The notes beneath the pieces are model-generated. The model was not told the DNA's origin. It saw only the letters and a program-made list of their open reading frames with translations, and searched no databases. Position numbers and translations under genes: made by a program. From the NCBI RefSeq assembly GCF_009601685.2, contig NZ_CP045701.2:1860001-1924000 (forward strand): a stretch of 64,000 nucleotides of DNA. The letters run 5' to 3'. Positions 49,405-59,208 of this stretch are shown here, one piece after another. The first letter of the stretch is position 1. Each line of letters opens with the position of its first letter. The stretch comes from Pseudomonas brassicacearum. Its GTDB lineage: Bacteria; Pseudomonadota; Gammaproteobacteria; Pseudomonadales; Pseudomonadaceae.

Positions 49405-50442
49405 TCAGTTCTGGTCACTCTCATACCGATCCAAGGTATCGCTGGCAATCTCCCGCCCCAGTGCGATCAACTCCGGCGCCTTGTAGAACTCGAAGAACCG
49501 GCATACCCGTTTCGGCACGTTGATCAGCACGTCCGGCGGGTAACCGGCGATCTTGTACTGGGCGAGCGAGGTCTGCATCACTTCGAAGCTCTGGTTGATC
49601 AAGTCCAGCAACGACGCCGGGCCGACGTTGTCGATGATGAACGAACCGGTGGCGGATTTCGGTGCGCCTTCGTTCTCTGGCGAGGCGGCCGGTTGTTGGC
49701 CTTCGGGCTCGGCCGAGTCGATCCATGGGTTGATGTCGGCGGCCTCGGCCTTCAAGGCTTCCTGTTCCAGCAGCAACAACTGTTCGGCCTGTTTGCGGCG
49801 AAACGGCAGGCGCGAACCCAGGGAGCTGACCAGGGTGTCGAAGCGCCGCCGGAATGCGGCGGGGCGCTGGATGACCGGTAATTGGTATTGTTTCTGGTTG
49901 GTGGCGTTGAGGTTGACCGCGATGATCAGGTCGCAGTGGCTCGACACCACCGGCACGATCGGCAACGGGTTGAGCAGGCCGCCATCGACCAGCATGCGGT
50001 TGCCTTGCATCACCGGTGTGAACAGGCTGGGAATCGCCGCCGAGGCGCGCATTGCCTGATGCAGGCAACCTTCCTGGAACCAGATTTCCTGCTGGTTGGT
50101 CAGGTCGGTCGCGACGGCGGTGTAGGGAATGCGCAATTGCTCAATGTTGATTTCGCCGACGATCTTGCGGATCTGCCCGAAGACCTTTTCGCCACGGATC
50201 GCCCCCAGGCGAAAACTGACGTCCACCAGGCGCAGGACGTCCAGATAATCCAGGCTTTCGATCCAGTTGCGGTACTCCTCGAGCTTGCCCGCCGCATAGA
50301 TCCCACCCACGACCGCCCCCATGGAACAACCGGCGATGCAGGCAATGTCGTAGCCACGTCGTTCGATTTCTTCGATCACCCCGATATGGGCATAGCCCCG
50401 GGCGCCACCCGAGCCCAATACCAATGCGACACGTTTTGTCAT
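49405..50442 (-). CDS. Patatin-like phospholipase (RssA-like)
   Basis: The 345-residue protein has the patatin elements: oxyanion loop VLGSGGARGYAHIGV, nucleophile elbow AGCSMGAVVGG (Ser40) and the catalytic aspartate in MLVDGGLLNPLP. The extra C-terminal part (about residues 215-345) includes a Glu/Ala-rich linker. No signal peptide is visible, so it is probably cytoplasmic or membrane-associated. The start MTKRVALVLG is chosen over an upstream in-frame ATG (50499). Confidence 0.88.
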   Translation of the reverse strand: MTKRVALVLGSGGARGYAHIGVIEEIERRGYDIACIAGCSMGAVVGGIYAAGKLEEYRNWIESLDYLDVLRLVDVSFRLGAIRGEKVFGQIRKIVGEINIEQLRIPYTAVATDLTNQQEIWFQEGCLHQAMRASAAIPSLFTPVMQGNRMLVDGGLLNPLPIVPVVSSHCDLIIAVNLNATNQKQYQLPVIQRPAAFRRRFDTLVSSLGSRLPFRRKQAEQLLLLEQEALKAEAADINPWIDSAEPEGQQPAASPENEGAPKSATGSFIIDNVGPASLLDLINQSFEVMQTSLAQYKIAGYPPDVLINVPKRVCRFFEFYKAPELIALGREIASDTLDRYESDQN

Positions 50443-50649
50443 GACCCGGCCTCTTGTCGAACAGACTTCAACAATGCACCCATCGACGGCTTGGCTCAAT
50501 CGTTGTGGCGCACGCGTCGTTATTTGACACGCCGGCGTGGCATTTGCGTATTCTCATCCACACTGAATTTACACGGTCGGGTCTTGGCACTTTTTGCCGG
50601 CGCAACCGTCTTACCAGCACGACTGTTTTCCTGACTTGAGGTGTAATCA

Positions 50650-50940
50650 ATGAAAGCCCGGATCCGCCTGCCCTTGGTGGCATCTTTGATGGTTCTGGCC
50701 CTGGCCGGTTGCGCAGGCAAAACCGCTTACCGCGACAGTTGCGGCAGCCAGCTCGACGCCGCCTGGCGTGAACTGGACCTGGCCAAGGCCGAAGGTTTTG
50801 CCGGCACCGTCAGCTACTCCAAGGCCCTGTCCCTGCTGACAGGCGCCAAGACCCAGCAGCAATTCGAAGCGTTCGAAGGCTGTACCAAGAAAGCCGAGAA
50901 GGCGCGTTTCTACATTCGCGAATCCCGCGCCGGACGATAA
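50650..50940 (+). CDS. Small putative lipoprotein
   Basis: The 96-residue protein starts MKARIRLPLVASLMVLALAG then C, a clear lipobox (LAGC, Cys21). The mature part is short, helical and charged, with two further cysteines (RDSCGSQLDAAW; FEGCTKKAEKA) that could form a disulfide. GAGGTG lies before the start. I do not recognise a function; similar proteins are conserved in Pseudomonas. It is divergent from the patatin gene. Confidence 0.82.
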   Translation: MKARIRLPLVASLMVLALAGCAGKTAYRDSCGSQLDAAWRELDLAKAEGFAGTVSYSKALSLLTGAKTQQQFEAFEGCTKKAEKARFYIRESRAGR

Positions 50941-50962
50941 AGGCAGCGACAAGCAATCAACT

Positions 50963-51010
50963 GCAAGCTACAAGGGAAGGATGCCAAATCGTTTTTCACT
51001 TGTAGCTTGC
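50963..51010. repeat. 12-bp inverted repeat
   Basis: GCAAGCTACAAG and CTTGTAGCTTGC are perfect inverse copies 24 bases apart, lying between the lipoprotein and CHAD genes. The spacer includes GTTTTT. It could be a terminator-like hairpin or a REP-class element. Confidence 0.7.
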
Positions 51011-51045
51011 GGCTTGACGCTCAACGCTGTGTACGGAGTACGTCC

Positions 51046-51807
51046 ATGATCGATCGGCTGGTTGCCCGGATACTGGGCCTGGAAGTCCGCCTGTTGGCCT
51101 GTCAGGCCCGCTTGAATGCCCATACCGACAGCGAAGCGCTGCATGACCTGCGCACCACGATACGCCGTTTGCGCAGCCTGCTTCGTCCATTGCGTGGATT
51201 GCCCGGCGTCGAACAGCTGGAAACGGCTGCTTCTGCGGTCGGCACCCTGACCACGCCCTTGCGCGATCGGGAAGTGTTGGCCGCTTACCTGGAGCAGCAT
51301 GGCCAGGTCGCGGCGGCGCGGCACCGTCAGGTGCAAATGGTCCAGGCCTATCCCGCCGTGGCCGCGAGTGTTGAACTGGCGCAGTTGTTGATGATCCTCG
51401 ATGCCTTCCCGCGCTTCATTCGCGCGGCCCAGCGTGAGGGGCTGCTGAAGGGCTTGCGCAAACGCATCGAAAAGCGCCTGGACAAACAGTGGAAAAAACT
51501 CGGCGAAGCCCTGTGCGATCCGGCCCATGACCGTCATCGATTACGCCTGCTGATCAAGCGCGTGCGCTACGCCATCGAAGCCTATCCTGAACTCGACCGC
51601 CTGCCTGAAGCGGCCATGCCCCGGCTCAAGTCCGCCCAGGCCGCGCTGGGCGATTGGCACGATTGCTGGCAATGGCTGGCCAGGGCCAAGGAAGAAACCG
51701 ACCTGCACGCTTGTGTGCCAACCTGGCACGCCACGATGGAAAAGGCCGAGGCCAAGTCCGACAAGGTGCTCGACAAGCTGATTGCCAGTTGCTTCAAGAA
51801 ATCCTGA
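51046..51807 (+). CDS. CHAD-domain protein
   Basis: The 253-residue helical protein has the conserved histidine/arginine pattern of CHAD domains: ALHDLRTTIRRLRSLLRPLR near residue 33 and RHRLRLLIKRVRYAIEAYPE near 165, with GDWHDCWQWL following. CHAD domains bind inorganic polyphosphate. The start MIDRLVARILG is chosen; the frame is open 13 codons upstream. It has no neighbouring polyphosphate gene here. Confidence 0.87.
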   Translation: MIDRLVARILGLEVRLLACQARLNAHTDSEALHDLRTTIRRLRSLLRPLRGLPGVEQLETAASAVGTLTTPLRDREVLAAYLEQHGQVAAARHRQVQMVQAYPAVAASVELAQLLMILDAFPRFIRAAQREGLLKGLRKRIEKRLDKQWKKLGEALCDPAHDRHRLRLLIKRVRYAIEAYPELDRLPEAAMPRLKSAQAALGDWHDCWQWLARAKEETDLHACVPTWHATMEKAEAKSDKVLDKLIASCFKKS

Positions 51808-51953
51808 ACCGAGCAAGCCCGCTCCCACAATCGATTGGGTCGAATTCAAAAACGGCGGCCTATCTGTCAGCCTCTTTGGCCGGAATGAGCCCTGTGCCGC
51901 CAGCCGGCGCTGGTTAAGATCCCTTCATCCTTTTCCCTGTTTTCGAGGTCGTC

Positions 51954-52751
51954 ATGCGCTTTTCCGATTTGATCGATGCCGTGCGCCGGCAGCCCGGTGC
52001 GGTGACCATCGCGCCTGAGTGGGGCCAGGGGCGAGCCAGTTTTGGCGGGTTGGTGGCGGCGCTGCAATATGAGGCTATGCGTGCCCAAGTGCCGGCGGAC
52101 CGCCCGGTGCGCTCGTTGGCCATCACCTTTGTCGGCCCGGTCGAACCCGACGTACCTGTCAGTTTCGAAGTCGACGTATTGCGTGAAGGCAAGGCTGTGA
52201 GCCAGGTGCTGGGGCGTGCGGTGCAGAACGGCCAAGTGGTGACCGTGGTGCAAGGCAGTTTCGGCGCGTCGCGCTCATCCGTGGTGTCGGTGCAGGCCGA
52301 TCCAGCACCAGAATTCAAAAGCGTGGAGCAATGCCAGGAACTGCCTTACGTCAAAGGTGCGACGCCGGAATTCATGCGTCACCTGGCGATGCGCTGGAGC
52401 GTTGGCGGCTTGCCATTCAGCGGCAACAAGTCCCGGAGCATGGGCGGCTGGGTACGCTTGCGCGGTGATGTGCAGGAGGAGGCGCTGAACGAAAGTCATA
52501 TCCTGGCCTTGGTGGACGCCTGGCCGCCGGCCTTGCTGCCTCATCTTTCGCAAATGGCCCCGGGCAGCACGCTCACGTGGACCATCGAGTTCGTCCAGCC
52601 GCTGCTGGAACTCACGACACTGGACTGGTGCAAGTACCTGGCCGAGATCGAACATGCCCAGGACGGCTACGGCCATGTCGCCGCGAAGTTCTGGAGCGCC
52701 GATGGCCGCTTGATCGCCCTGAGCCGGCAGACGGTCACTATTTTCGGCTAA
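51954..52751 (+). CDS. Acyl-CoA thioesterase-like protein (double hotdog)
   Basis: The 265-residue protein resembles TesB-type thioesterases: FGGLVAALQYEAMR near the N-terminus, SLAITFVGPVEPDVPVSFEV, and a second hotdog repeat with SWPPA-like VDAWPPALLP and TWTIEFVQP. Substrate is unknown. Its stop codon overlaps that of the convergent gene at 52748 by 4 bp. Confidence 0.8.
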   Translation: MRFSDLIDAVRRQPGAVTIAPEWGQGRASFGGLVAALQYEAMRAQVPADRPVRSLAITFVGPVEPDVPVSFEVDVLREGKAVSQVLGRAVQNGQVVTVVQGSFGASRSSVVSVQADPAPEFKSVEQCQELPYVKGATPEFMRHLAMRWSVGGLPFSGNKSRSMGGWVRLRGDVQEEALNESHILALVDAWPPALLPHLSQMAPGSTLTWTIEFVQPLLELTTLDWCKYLAEIEHAQDGYGHVAAKFWSADGRLIALSRQTVTIFG

Positions 52752-52978
52752 GGCTCTCGGTGACAATGGCGCTGCAGCCCGAGTGCCGCGAGCAGGCCGA
52801 TGATGCCGATGGCGACATCGCCCAGGCTCAAGCTGAACACCCCCGACACAATCAGCAGAAACGCGATGATGAACAGCGGCACGGCAATCAGGTGCAACAC
52901 CAGGTTGGTGGGATGCCGATGATTGTCTGGGTAGGCGCGCCATTGCCAGGCCGGAAGATTGGGGTGACGTTTGCCCAT
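52748..52978 (-). CDS. Mpo1-like (DUF962) membrane protein, probably shortened
   Basis: The 76-residue protein contains the DUF962 core YPDNHRHPTNLVLHLIAVPL and two hydrophobic helices. Family members are usually longer, continuing well past the second helix. Here the frame stops at RHCHREP inside the end of the thioesterase gene, so the C-terminus may have been lost. The start MGKRHPNLPAW is chosen; upstream open frame to 53236 is REP sequence. Confidence 0.72.
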   Translation of the reverse strand: MGKRHPNLPAWQWRAYPDNHRHPTNLVLHLIAVPLFIIAFLLIVSGVFSLSLGDVAIGIIGLLAALGLQRHCHREP

Positions 52979-53118
52979 GATGCTGTTTCCTTGAACGAAA
53001 TCGAATAACCCAAGGATAGGTCCGGGCGGGCGGGGCGGCGAATGGCGGTTGGCTATCGAAGCGATAGGTGGCCATACAGTTTTGCTGTTGTGCAAAGGTG
53101 CTTGCTCCCGCTGGCCTC

Positions 53119-53216
53119 TGTAGGAGCTGCCGAAGGCTGCGATCTTTTGATCTTTCGCCTGAGATTCAAGGGTCTGGGGAAAGATCGCAGCCTCGTTGCA
53201 CTCGTCAGCTCCTACA
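53119..53216. repeat. REP element pair
   Basis: TGTAGGAGCTGCCGAAGGCT then GCGATCTTTTGATCTTT, and the inverse AAAGATCGCAGCCTCGTTGC ending CAGCTCCTACA, surround a short spacer. It lies upstream of the Mpo1-like gene and downstream of the chemoreceptor gene. Confidence 0.85.
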
Positions 53217-53271
53217 GCGCGGCCCGGCGGGAGCAATCTCTGGCCACAGAAGCCCCCGGCGGTCCAGCGCT

Positions 53272-54753
53272 CTACAGTTTCAACTGCCCGATCGCCTTGC
53301 TCAACTCGCCCGCCAACGTTGCCAGTTCATCGCTGGTGGTGGCTGAGTCGACGGTCTGGCGCACGGTGTTCTCGGTCACGTCGCGAATGCTTACCACTGC
53401 CCGGTTCATTTCCTCGGCGACATGGCTTTGCTGCTCGGCCGCGACAGCGATCTGGGTGTTGCTCTCGCGCATTTGCGCTACCGCAGCGGTGATCTGTGCC
53501 AACGCGTCGCCGGCCTCGCGGGCCTGTTGCACGCAATCGTCGGCCTTGAGCGAACTCTCCTGCATGAAGTCCACCGCGTCGCGGGTCCCGGCCTGCAGGG
53601 CCGAAATCATGGAGGTAATTTCGTCCGTAGAGGTCTGCACCCGCTTGGCCAGGTTGCGCACCTCGTCGGCCACCACGGCAAAGCCCCGGCCCATTTCCCC
53701 GGCCCGCGCCGCTTCGATAGCCGCGTTCAGGGCCAGCAGGTTGGTTTGCTCGGCGATGCTGTGGATCACACTGACCACGCCATTGATCTTCTGGCTGTCT
53801 TCGGCCAGGCGCTGGATCATTTCGGCGGTCTGCTGCACACCCGAAGACAACCCGGTGATCGACTGTTGCACCCGACCGACCACTTCCTGACCGTTGCCGG
53901 CCAGGGTATCGGCGGTTTTCGACAGGTCGCGGGTGGCGCCGGCGTGCTGGGCGATGTGATAAACCGTGGCGGACATTTCGTTGATCGCCGTGGCCGCCTG
54001 ATCGGTTTCGCTTTGCTGGCCGAGCATGCCGTGGCGCACATCGTTCATGCTCGATGCCAGGCGCGCGGCACCACTGTCCAACTGCCGGGCGGTGCTGGCA
54101 ACGGTGTCGACGACCCGTTGATAACCGGCCTGCATGGCGTTGAACGCCGCCGCCATCTGGCCCACTTCGTCCCGGCAGGCCAGGGGCACGCGGGCGGCCA
54201 GGTCGCCGGTTTTTTCCACGTGCAGCATTACGTCTTTGAGCGTATTGAGCTGGCTGAGCAAGAAACGGATCAACAACTGGGATGCGCCCAGCATCGCCAG
54301 CATCAACACGAACACGGCCACGGCATATTGGCTGAAGCGTTCACCGAACACTTGGCTCAGGCTCACACCTTGGGCCAACACGGCGAGTTGTTGGCCGTCA
54401 CCTCGACGGATCACTTGGGCACCCAGCAGCGGGTCGTCGCCAAACAGCAATCCGGTGTCGAGTGCGACCCAGCCGTTGGCCTGGGCCAGCGAAGGCAACG
54501 GTTGTTCATTGAGAACGGGAACCTGGTCGCGCTGCAATGCCAGGAGATGGTCGACCTTGGGCAAGGGCGTTCCGGCAGGCCAGGCATCCAGCAGGCGAGC
54601 CTGGGCTTGCGCGTTTGCCTGGGCCGCATGGTTGCGCGACTGCTGTTCGAGGTGCACTGCGTAGAGCACCAGCAGCAAGGTGGTGACAAAGGCGACCGCA
54701 TTGACCGCCCAGAATTTGTATTTCAGCGAGATATTGCTAAGCCAGGCACCCAT
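53272..54753 (-). CDS. Methyl-accepting chemotaxis protein
   Basis: The 493-residue chemoreceptor has a membrane helix near residues 14-33 and a short (about 110-residue) periplasmic domain. A second helix ([20 protein letters not shown]), a HAMP domain and a long coiled-coil signalling domain follow. The highly conserved hairpin tip is [20 protein letters not shown] then [18 protein letters not shown]. The sensing domain is small, with no recognised ligand fold. No CheW-binding pentapeptide for CheB/CheR was seen at the end. Confidence 0.92.
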   Translation of the reverse strand: MGAWLSNISLKYKFWAVNAVAFVTTLLLVLYAVHLEQQSRNHAAQANAQAQARLLDAWPAGTPLPKVDHLLALQRDQVPVLNEQPLPSLAQANGWVALDTGLLFGDDPLLGAQVIRRGDGQQLAVLAQGVSLSQVFGERFSQYAVAVFVLMLAMLGASQLLIRFLLSQLNTLKDVMLHVEKTGDLAARVPLACRDEVGQMAAAFNAMQAGYQRVVDTVASTARQLDSGAARLASSMNDVRHGMLGQQSETDQAATAINEMSATVYHIAQHAGATRDLSKTADTLAGNGQEVVGRVQQSITGLSSGVQQTAEMIQRLAEDSQKINGVVSVIHSIAEQTNLLALNAAIEAARAGEMGRGFAVVADEVRNLAKRVQTSTDEITSMISALQAGTRDAVDFMQESSLKADDCVQQAREAGDALAQITAAVAQMRESNTQIAVAAEQQSHVAEEMNRAVVSIRDVTENTVRQTVDSATTSDELATLAGELSKAIGQLKL

Positions 54754-54910
54754 GGAAGGTCTTCTCTGATAGCGGAAACAGCATTGGCAAGGTGCCATTA
54801 TTTTGCCGCTATTCAGGTGGCGGGATTTTGATATGGGTCAACAGACAACATCGATCCCGGGGGTTTTTGATGTGGACCCACAGACAACCCGCTCCCACAG
54901 GGATGTGTGT

Positions 54911-55720
54911 TTATTCGCAAATGGCGGGCAAACCAAAAAACGCCCGGGCGCACTTGGTGCTGTGGGCTGCCAGGTCGTCCTGGCTTTCGCCCCGGTGCAA
55001 GGCCACTTCGCGCAAGACTTCCGTCAGGTAGGCCGGTTCGTTGCGGCCATTCTTGGGTTTGGGGCGTAGTGTGCGAGGCAGCAGGTACGGTGCGTCGCTT
55101 TCGAGCATCAGCCGACCACGGGGGATCTCGCGCACCAACGGGTGCAGGTGCGTCCCCCGGCGTTCGTCGCAGATCCAGCCAGTGATGCCAATGTGCAGGT
55201 CCAGGTCCAGGTAGCTGAACAGCGCCTTTTTTTCACCGGTAAAGCAGTGCACCACGGCCGCCGGCAACTGATCGCGAAAATCCCGGAGGATGTCCAGCAA
55301 GCGCTGGTCGGCATCGCGTTCATGCAGGAATACCGGCAATTGTAATTGGACTGCCAGGGCGAGGTGTTCCTCCAGGACTTTTACCTGTTGCGGTCGAGGG
55401 GAGAAGTCCCGATTGAAATCCAGCCCGCATTCGCCCACCGCGCGCACGCGGCTGTGCATCAGCAGATCCTTGAGGTGCCGGGCGCTGTCGGCGGTCCATT
55501 CGCTGGCGCTGTGGGGGTGAATGCCGGCGGTGGAAAACAGCCGCTCACCCGTGTCGTCGAGGCGTTGGCACAGCTCCAGGGCCTGTTCGCTGCCCTCGAT
55601 ACTGGTGCCGGTCAAGACCAGTTGGCAGACGCCGGATTCATAGGCGCGCTCAAGCACCGCCTGATGTTTGTCGGCGAAACTGGGGTTGGTCAGGTTGACG
55701 CCGATATCGATGAGTTGCAT
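54911..55720 (-). CDS. tatD: TatD-family metal-dependent DNase
   Basis: The 269-residue TIM-barrel hydrolase starts [18 protein letters not shown]. As in TatD proper, the first metal motif is DIGVNL instead of DxHxH. Further metal ligands are in [26 protein letters not shown] and VHCFTGE, with [11 protein letters not shown] near the end. TatD is a 3'-5' exonuclease used in DNA repair. It lies upstream of the chemoreceptor on the same strand with a 157-bp gap. Confidence 0.92.
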   Translation of the reverse strand: MQLIDIGVNLTNPSFADKHQAVLERAYESGVCQLVLTGTSIEGSEQALELCQRLDDTGERLFSTAGIHPHSASEWTADSARHLKDLLMHSRVRAVGECGLDFNRDFSPRPQQVKVLEEHLALAVQLQLPVFLHERDADQRLLDILRDFRDQLPAAVVHCFTGEKKALFSYLDLDLHIGITGWICDERRGTHLHPLVREIPRGRLMLESDAPYLLPRTLRPKPKNGRNEPAYLTEVLREVALHRGESQDDLAAHSTKCARAFFGLPAICE

Positions 55721-55956
55721 GGTGCTACCTCGACCCAAAGGCCGGAAAGCATATCAGAGCTGTAGATTTATAAGAAAAGCCAAGAACTACAACGAGTTGA
55801 GGCTGTCTGTTAAGGCCGCGAGACACATCGGGTTGGTATAAAAGCCGTCACTGTGCCAGTCTTCCGCACTTTTTCAGCGCCCCAGGCGCTCTGTTTCTGT
55901 CGACTCAGCCTCGTTTTTCAAGGGGGGCGGTCCACAGTATTGCTTCCGGAGAGTGG

Positions 55957-57378
55957 ATGACACGTCCCCAGGTATTACTACTGTTGTGTTGTTCGCTGTT
56001 GTTGCCAATGCCGGCCGAGGCGCGGCTGCCTGGGCCCGTGCAGACGGTGGCGCCGGTCACGGTGCGCGACCTGGCGCAAATCCGCAGCAGTCGCGTGTTG
56101 AAGGTTTTGGTCAACCAGAGCCGCAACAGCTCCGGTGAAGTTCAGGGCCAGCCCATTGGCGTCGAATACCATCGGCTGCGAGCCTTCGAGCAATACCTCA
56201 ACGGCCACGCCCGGGATGGCCAGGAAATCACCCTCAAAATCATTCCCATGGCCAAGGACCAACTGCTCGGCGCCTTGCAGCGCGGGGAAGGCGACCTCGT
56301 GGCGCCGGGTGAGTTGCTCGACCCCCAGGCCGGCCATGCGGTCGGCGCCAGCGATCCGGTTCGTACCGACGTGCCGTTGCTGCTGGTGGGTATCAAGGGC
56401 GAGAAGCGCTACACGCGCGTGGAGCAACTTTCCGGCAAGACCCTGGCCTTGCCCAGCGGCAGCGCGGCGGGGGACGCCGTGAGCCAGATCAACCAGAAAC
56501 TGGCGCTGCTCAAGCTGCCGCCGGTGAAGGTCGAATGGGTCGATCCCACCCTGGCTGTGGAGGATGTCCTGGAAATGGTCCAGGGCGGGATTTTTCATTT
56601 GACCATCGTCGAACAGCCCATCGCCGAGCGCTGGGGCAAGATCCTGCCCAAGTTGCGCTTGGACCGTCAGGTGCAGATCGGCGAGCCGGGTGACGAGTAT
56701 TGGTTCGTTCGTCGTGATGCCGCCATGTTGCGGGCGAGCATCGACCGATTCCTGGTGACCTACAAAGTGCCTTCCAACCAGGACGCGGCATTCCTGCGCA
56801 TCTATCGGCGTTTGTACCGGGTCCATTATCCGTTGGCCCGGGCCAATCGCCAACGCCTTGAGAAACTGCGTCCGGTGCTGCAAAAACATGCCGATGCCCA
56901 AGGCATGGACTGGCTCAACCTGGCGGCGCTGGCTTTCAAGGAATCGGCCCTGCAACCCAACGCCCGCAGCGGTGCAGGTCCCACCGGCCTGATGCAGATC
57001 ACCCCGGCGGCGGCTCAGCGGGTCGGGGTCGCTAACATCCAGAACCTGGATGCCAATGTGCAGGCCGGCGCCAAGTACCTGGCCCTTATCCGTCGAAAAT
57101 TCTTTGCCAGCCCCAAGCTCAACGAGCGCGAGCGCATGGCCTTCGTCCTGGCCGCCTACAACATGGGCCCCGAACGCGTCCAGGGCATGCGAGCCGAGGC
57201 CCGGCGGCGAGGACTGAACCCCAACCAATGGTTTTTCCAGGTCGAGCGCATTGCCATGGAGCAGGTGGGAATGGGCGCGGTCAGCTACGTTAATAGTGTC
57301 AATAAGTATTACTTGGCCTTTGATCGTGAACGAGAGTCGCTGGAGCCTGGAAGTCAGAAGGTTGCCGAGCGAAAATAA
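55957..57378 (+). CDS. MltF-like lytic transglycosylase
   Basis: The 473-residue exported protein has a signal peptide (to about residue 22, PMPAEARL). A periplasmic binding-protein-like domain covers residues about 45-285 (VLKVLVNQSRNSSGEVQGQP; LPSGSAAGDAVSQINQK), and an SLT transglycosylase domain covers about 305-450. The catalytic glutamate lies in ALAFKESALQPNARSGAGPT, followed by GLMQITPAAAQ and VLAAYNMGPERVQ. This layout is that of MltF, which cleaves peptidoglycan and is tuned by ligands. GGAGAG precedes the start. Confidence 0.9.
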   Translation: MTRPQVLLLLCCSLLLPMPAEARLPGPVQTVAPVTVRDLAQIRSSRVLKVLVNQSRNSSGEVQGQPIGVEYHRLRAFEQYLNGHARDGQEITLKIIPMAKDQLLGALQRGEGDLVAPGELLDPQAGHAVGASDPVRTDVPLLLVGIKGEKRYTRVEQLSGKTLALPSGSAAGDAVSQINQKLALLKLPPVKVEWVDPTLAVEDVLEMVQGGIFHLTIVEQPIAERWGKILPKLRLDRQVQIGEPGDEYWFVRRDAAMLRASIDRFLVTYKVPSNQDAAFLRIYRRLYRVHYPLARANRQRLEKLRPVLQKHADAQGMDWLNLAALAFKESALQPNARSGAGPTGLMQITPAAAQRVGVANIQNLDANVQAGAKYLALIRRKFFASPKLNERERMAFVLAAYNMGPERVQGMRAEARRRGLNPNQWFFQVERIAMEQVGMGAVSYVNSVNKYYLAFDRERESLEPGSQKVAERK

Positions 57379-57478
57379 TCGATAATTTCGATTTGTATCT
57401 CGCATTTTTTGCGCTTTTGGTACAAGTTTTTTTGATTAATATAGCGACCAACAACCACACACCTTGGGATGAACCCGC

Positions 57479-57913
57479 ATGAGCTCGTTGATCAATAAAG
57501 TCTTGTTTACCCGCGCCGGCTACGGCCTGACGGTCCTGCGCATTGTCGTCGGCATTATTTTCGCCGCCCACGGCTCGCAGAAACTCTTCGGCCTGTTTGG
57601 TGGCTACGGCCTGGCAGGCACGGCACAGTGGATGGAAAGCATCGGCCTGACCCCGGGCTACGTGATGGCGACACTGGCGGGCGGTACGGAGTTTTTCGCC
57701 GGGCTGGCGCTGATCATCGGCTTGTTGGCGCGTCCTGCGGCACTGGGCCTGGCCTTCCTGTCGCTGGTGGCGATTTTCTCCGTGCACATCGGTAACGGCT
57801 TGTTCATGGCCAACAACGGTTATGAGTTTGCCTTGGCGTTGCTGGCGGGCAGTATTGCCGTGCTGATCGAGGGGGCGGGCAAGCTGTCGGTCGATCGCGC
57901 CATTGCGGGTTGA
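57479..57913 (+). CDS. DoxX-family membrane protein
   Basis: The 144-residue protein has four predicted helices and the DoxX signatures VGIIFAAHGSQKLFGLFGG and GGTEFFAGLALIIGLLARPA. Family members are linked to quinone or sulfur redox chemistry and oxidative stress, but the role here is not defined. It ends at a strong terminator. Confidence 0.88.
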   Translation: MSSLINKVLFTRAGYGLTVLRIVVGIIFAAHGSQKLFGLFGGYGLAGTAQWMESIGLTPGYVMATLAGGTEFFAGLALIIGLLARPAALGLAFLSLVAIFSVHIGNGLFMANNGYEFALALLAGSIAVLIEGAGKLSVDRAIAG

Positions 57914-57965
57914 TTGCTCGATTTTGAATTCGAGGCCCGTCTTGTACGTAATGCTGTTCACTTAG

Positions 57966-58009
57966 GAAAAACGGCGCTTCTTTCAGAAATGGGAAGCGCC
58001 GTTTTTTTG
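57966..58009 (+). terminator. Intrinsic terminator after the DoxX gene
   Basis: ACGGCGCTTC and GAAGCGCCGT pair perfectly around a 12-base loop and are followed by T7. A short A-run precedes the stem. Confidence 0.93.
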
Positions 58010-58359
58010 AGGTTTTTTTTGGAAAAATCTATTCGCCTTTTTCCGGATGGATCGTGTGTATATCCGTTGCTGCGGCAACGGATATACACACCAACCCACG
58101 CCTCTCGGAACAGATAATCAGAAAACAGCATTACCGTCTTGTACGGGCCTTTTTATGGGGAGTGATTCTTGACACTGCCCAGTCAGCTTCTCTAGGATGC
58201 CGCTCATGCGCCGATTTAAACAGCTACTTGCGGGGCGCCAGGTGACTCAATCCAGTCGCCGATAGAAGCCGAAGACAAGGCTTCGAAATACCGCTAAAGC
58301 GCTGGTTCGGTGTTGCCTCTCACCTGCCATGCAGACTTTTGAGGCAGAGACACGACACG
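58010..58359. other. Gene-free stretch with palindrome
   Basis: Apart from the perfect hairpin at 58054-58091 and a small inverted repeat (GAAGCC...GGCTTC, 58265-58284), I see only a 19-codon frame near 58206 with no support. Open frames at 57914-58117 and 58054-58245 have no coding character. Confidence 0.55.
58054..58091. repeat. 17-bp perfect inverted repeat
   Basis: GTGTGTATATCCGTTGC and GCAACGGATATACACAC flank the loop TGCG. There is no T-tract on either side, so it is not a classical terminator. It may be a REP-class or structured repeat. Confidence 0.9.
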
Positions 58360-58668
58360 ATGAACGCACCCAGCCCCCTAGTACGTCTTGCGCCGATCAC
58401 GGCGAACCTTGTCCAACGTAATCCGAAAATTCTCCTGGGCGGGGCCCACCAGCCAACGCTCTTGCGCTATCTCGACGGCTGGCCGCGTCGCAATCATGGG
58501 CCCGCTGCTTTCCTGATCCAGTTTGTCGAAGACTGCGAGTCACTGGCGCGTTTCGCCAATGACAGTTTCGACCTGGCCGTCATCCAGTCCCCCAGCGGGG
58601 CGGACGCTCCTGAAATGATCCGGCAGTTGACCCGTGTCGCCCGGCAGGGATTGATCACGCGCCGCTGA
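58360..58668 (+). CDS. Small conserved protein, methyltransferase-like fragment
   Basis: This 102-residue protein starts MNAPSPLVRLAPITANLVQR. Its C-terminal half, FANDSFDLAVIQSPSGADAP then MIRQLTRVARQGLI, resembles the motif IV to motif V region of SAM methyltransferases (FDLV...RVLxPGG). The glycine-rich SAM loop is missing, so it is not a working methyltransferase by itself. It converges on greB, with 8 bp between them. Confidence 0.6.
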   Translation: MNAPSPLVRLAPITANLVQRNPKILLGGAHQPTLLRYLDGWPRRNHGPAAFLIQFVEDCESLARFANDSFDLAVIQSPSGADAPEMIRQLTRVARQGLITRR

Positions 58669-58676
58669 GGCACGGA

Positions 58677-59174
58677 TTACGGATACGCGATGTCCACGAT
58701 GTAGACCCGTTTCTCGCCGGTAGGCGTCTGGACGCTGACTTCGGCGTCCAGGGCCTTGCCGATCAGGGCTCGTGCCAACGGTGAGTCGATACTGATCAGG
58801 TTCTGCTTCAGGTCCAGCTCGTCCGGGCCGACGATGCGATAGCGTGACTCCTTGCCATCCTCATCTTCGACCGTCACCCAGGCACCGAAGTACACCTTGT
58901 TCGGATCGCTGGGTTTTTCACTGACCACTTTAAGCGCCTCGAGGCGCTTGGTAAGGAAACGCACGCGACTGTCGATTTCCCGGAGCATTTTCTTGCCGTA
59001 GGTGTATTCGGCGTTTTCCGAGCGATCACCCTGGGCCGCCGCCTCGCTGACCGCCTGGGTCACCTGGGGACGGCGCACATGCCACAGCTCATGGAATTCA
59101 GCGCGCATCCGCGCTTCACCCTCGGGGGTGATCAGCGCGGTGCCGGCGGTGCGGGGTGGGCGATAACGGCTCAT
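58677..59174 (-). CDS. greB: Transcript cleavage factor GreB
   Basis: The 165-residue protein has an N-terminal coiled coil with the acidic tip [20 protein letters not shown] and a C-terminal FKBP-like domain ([36 protein letters not shown]). It rescues backtracked RNA polymerase by stimulating RNA cleavage. It lies 34 bp downstream of the exporter permease gene in the same direction. Confidence 0.93.
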   Translation of the reverse strand: MSRYRPPRTAGTALITPEGEARMRAEFHELWHVRRPQVTQAVSEAAAQGDRSENAEYTYGKKMLREIDSRVRFLTKRLEALKVVSEKPSDPNKVYFGAWVTVEDEDGKESRYRIVGPDELDLKQNLISIDSPLARALIGKALDAEVSVQTPTGEKRVYIVDIAYP

Positions 59175-59208
59175 GGCGACTTCTTGTAATAGCGAAGCCG
59201 GGAGTCTA

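Noticed and set aside
57914..58245. Short plus-strand frames downstream of the DoxX gene
   Set aside because: They cross the terminator and the palindrome and have no ribosome site or family resemblance.
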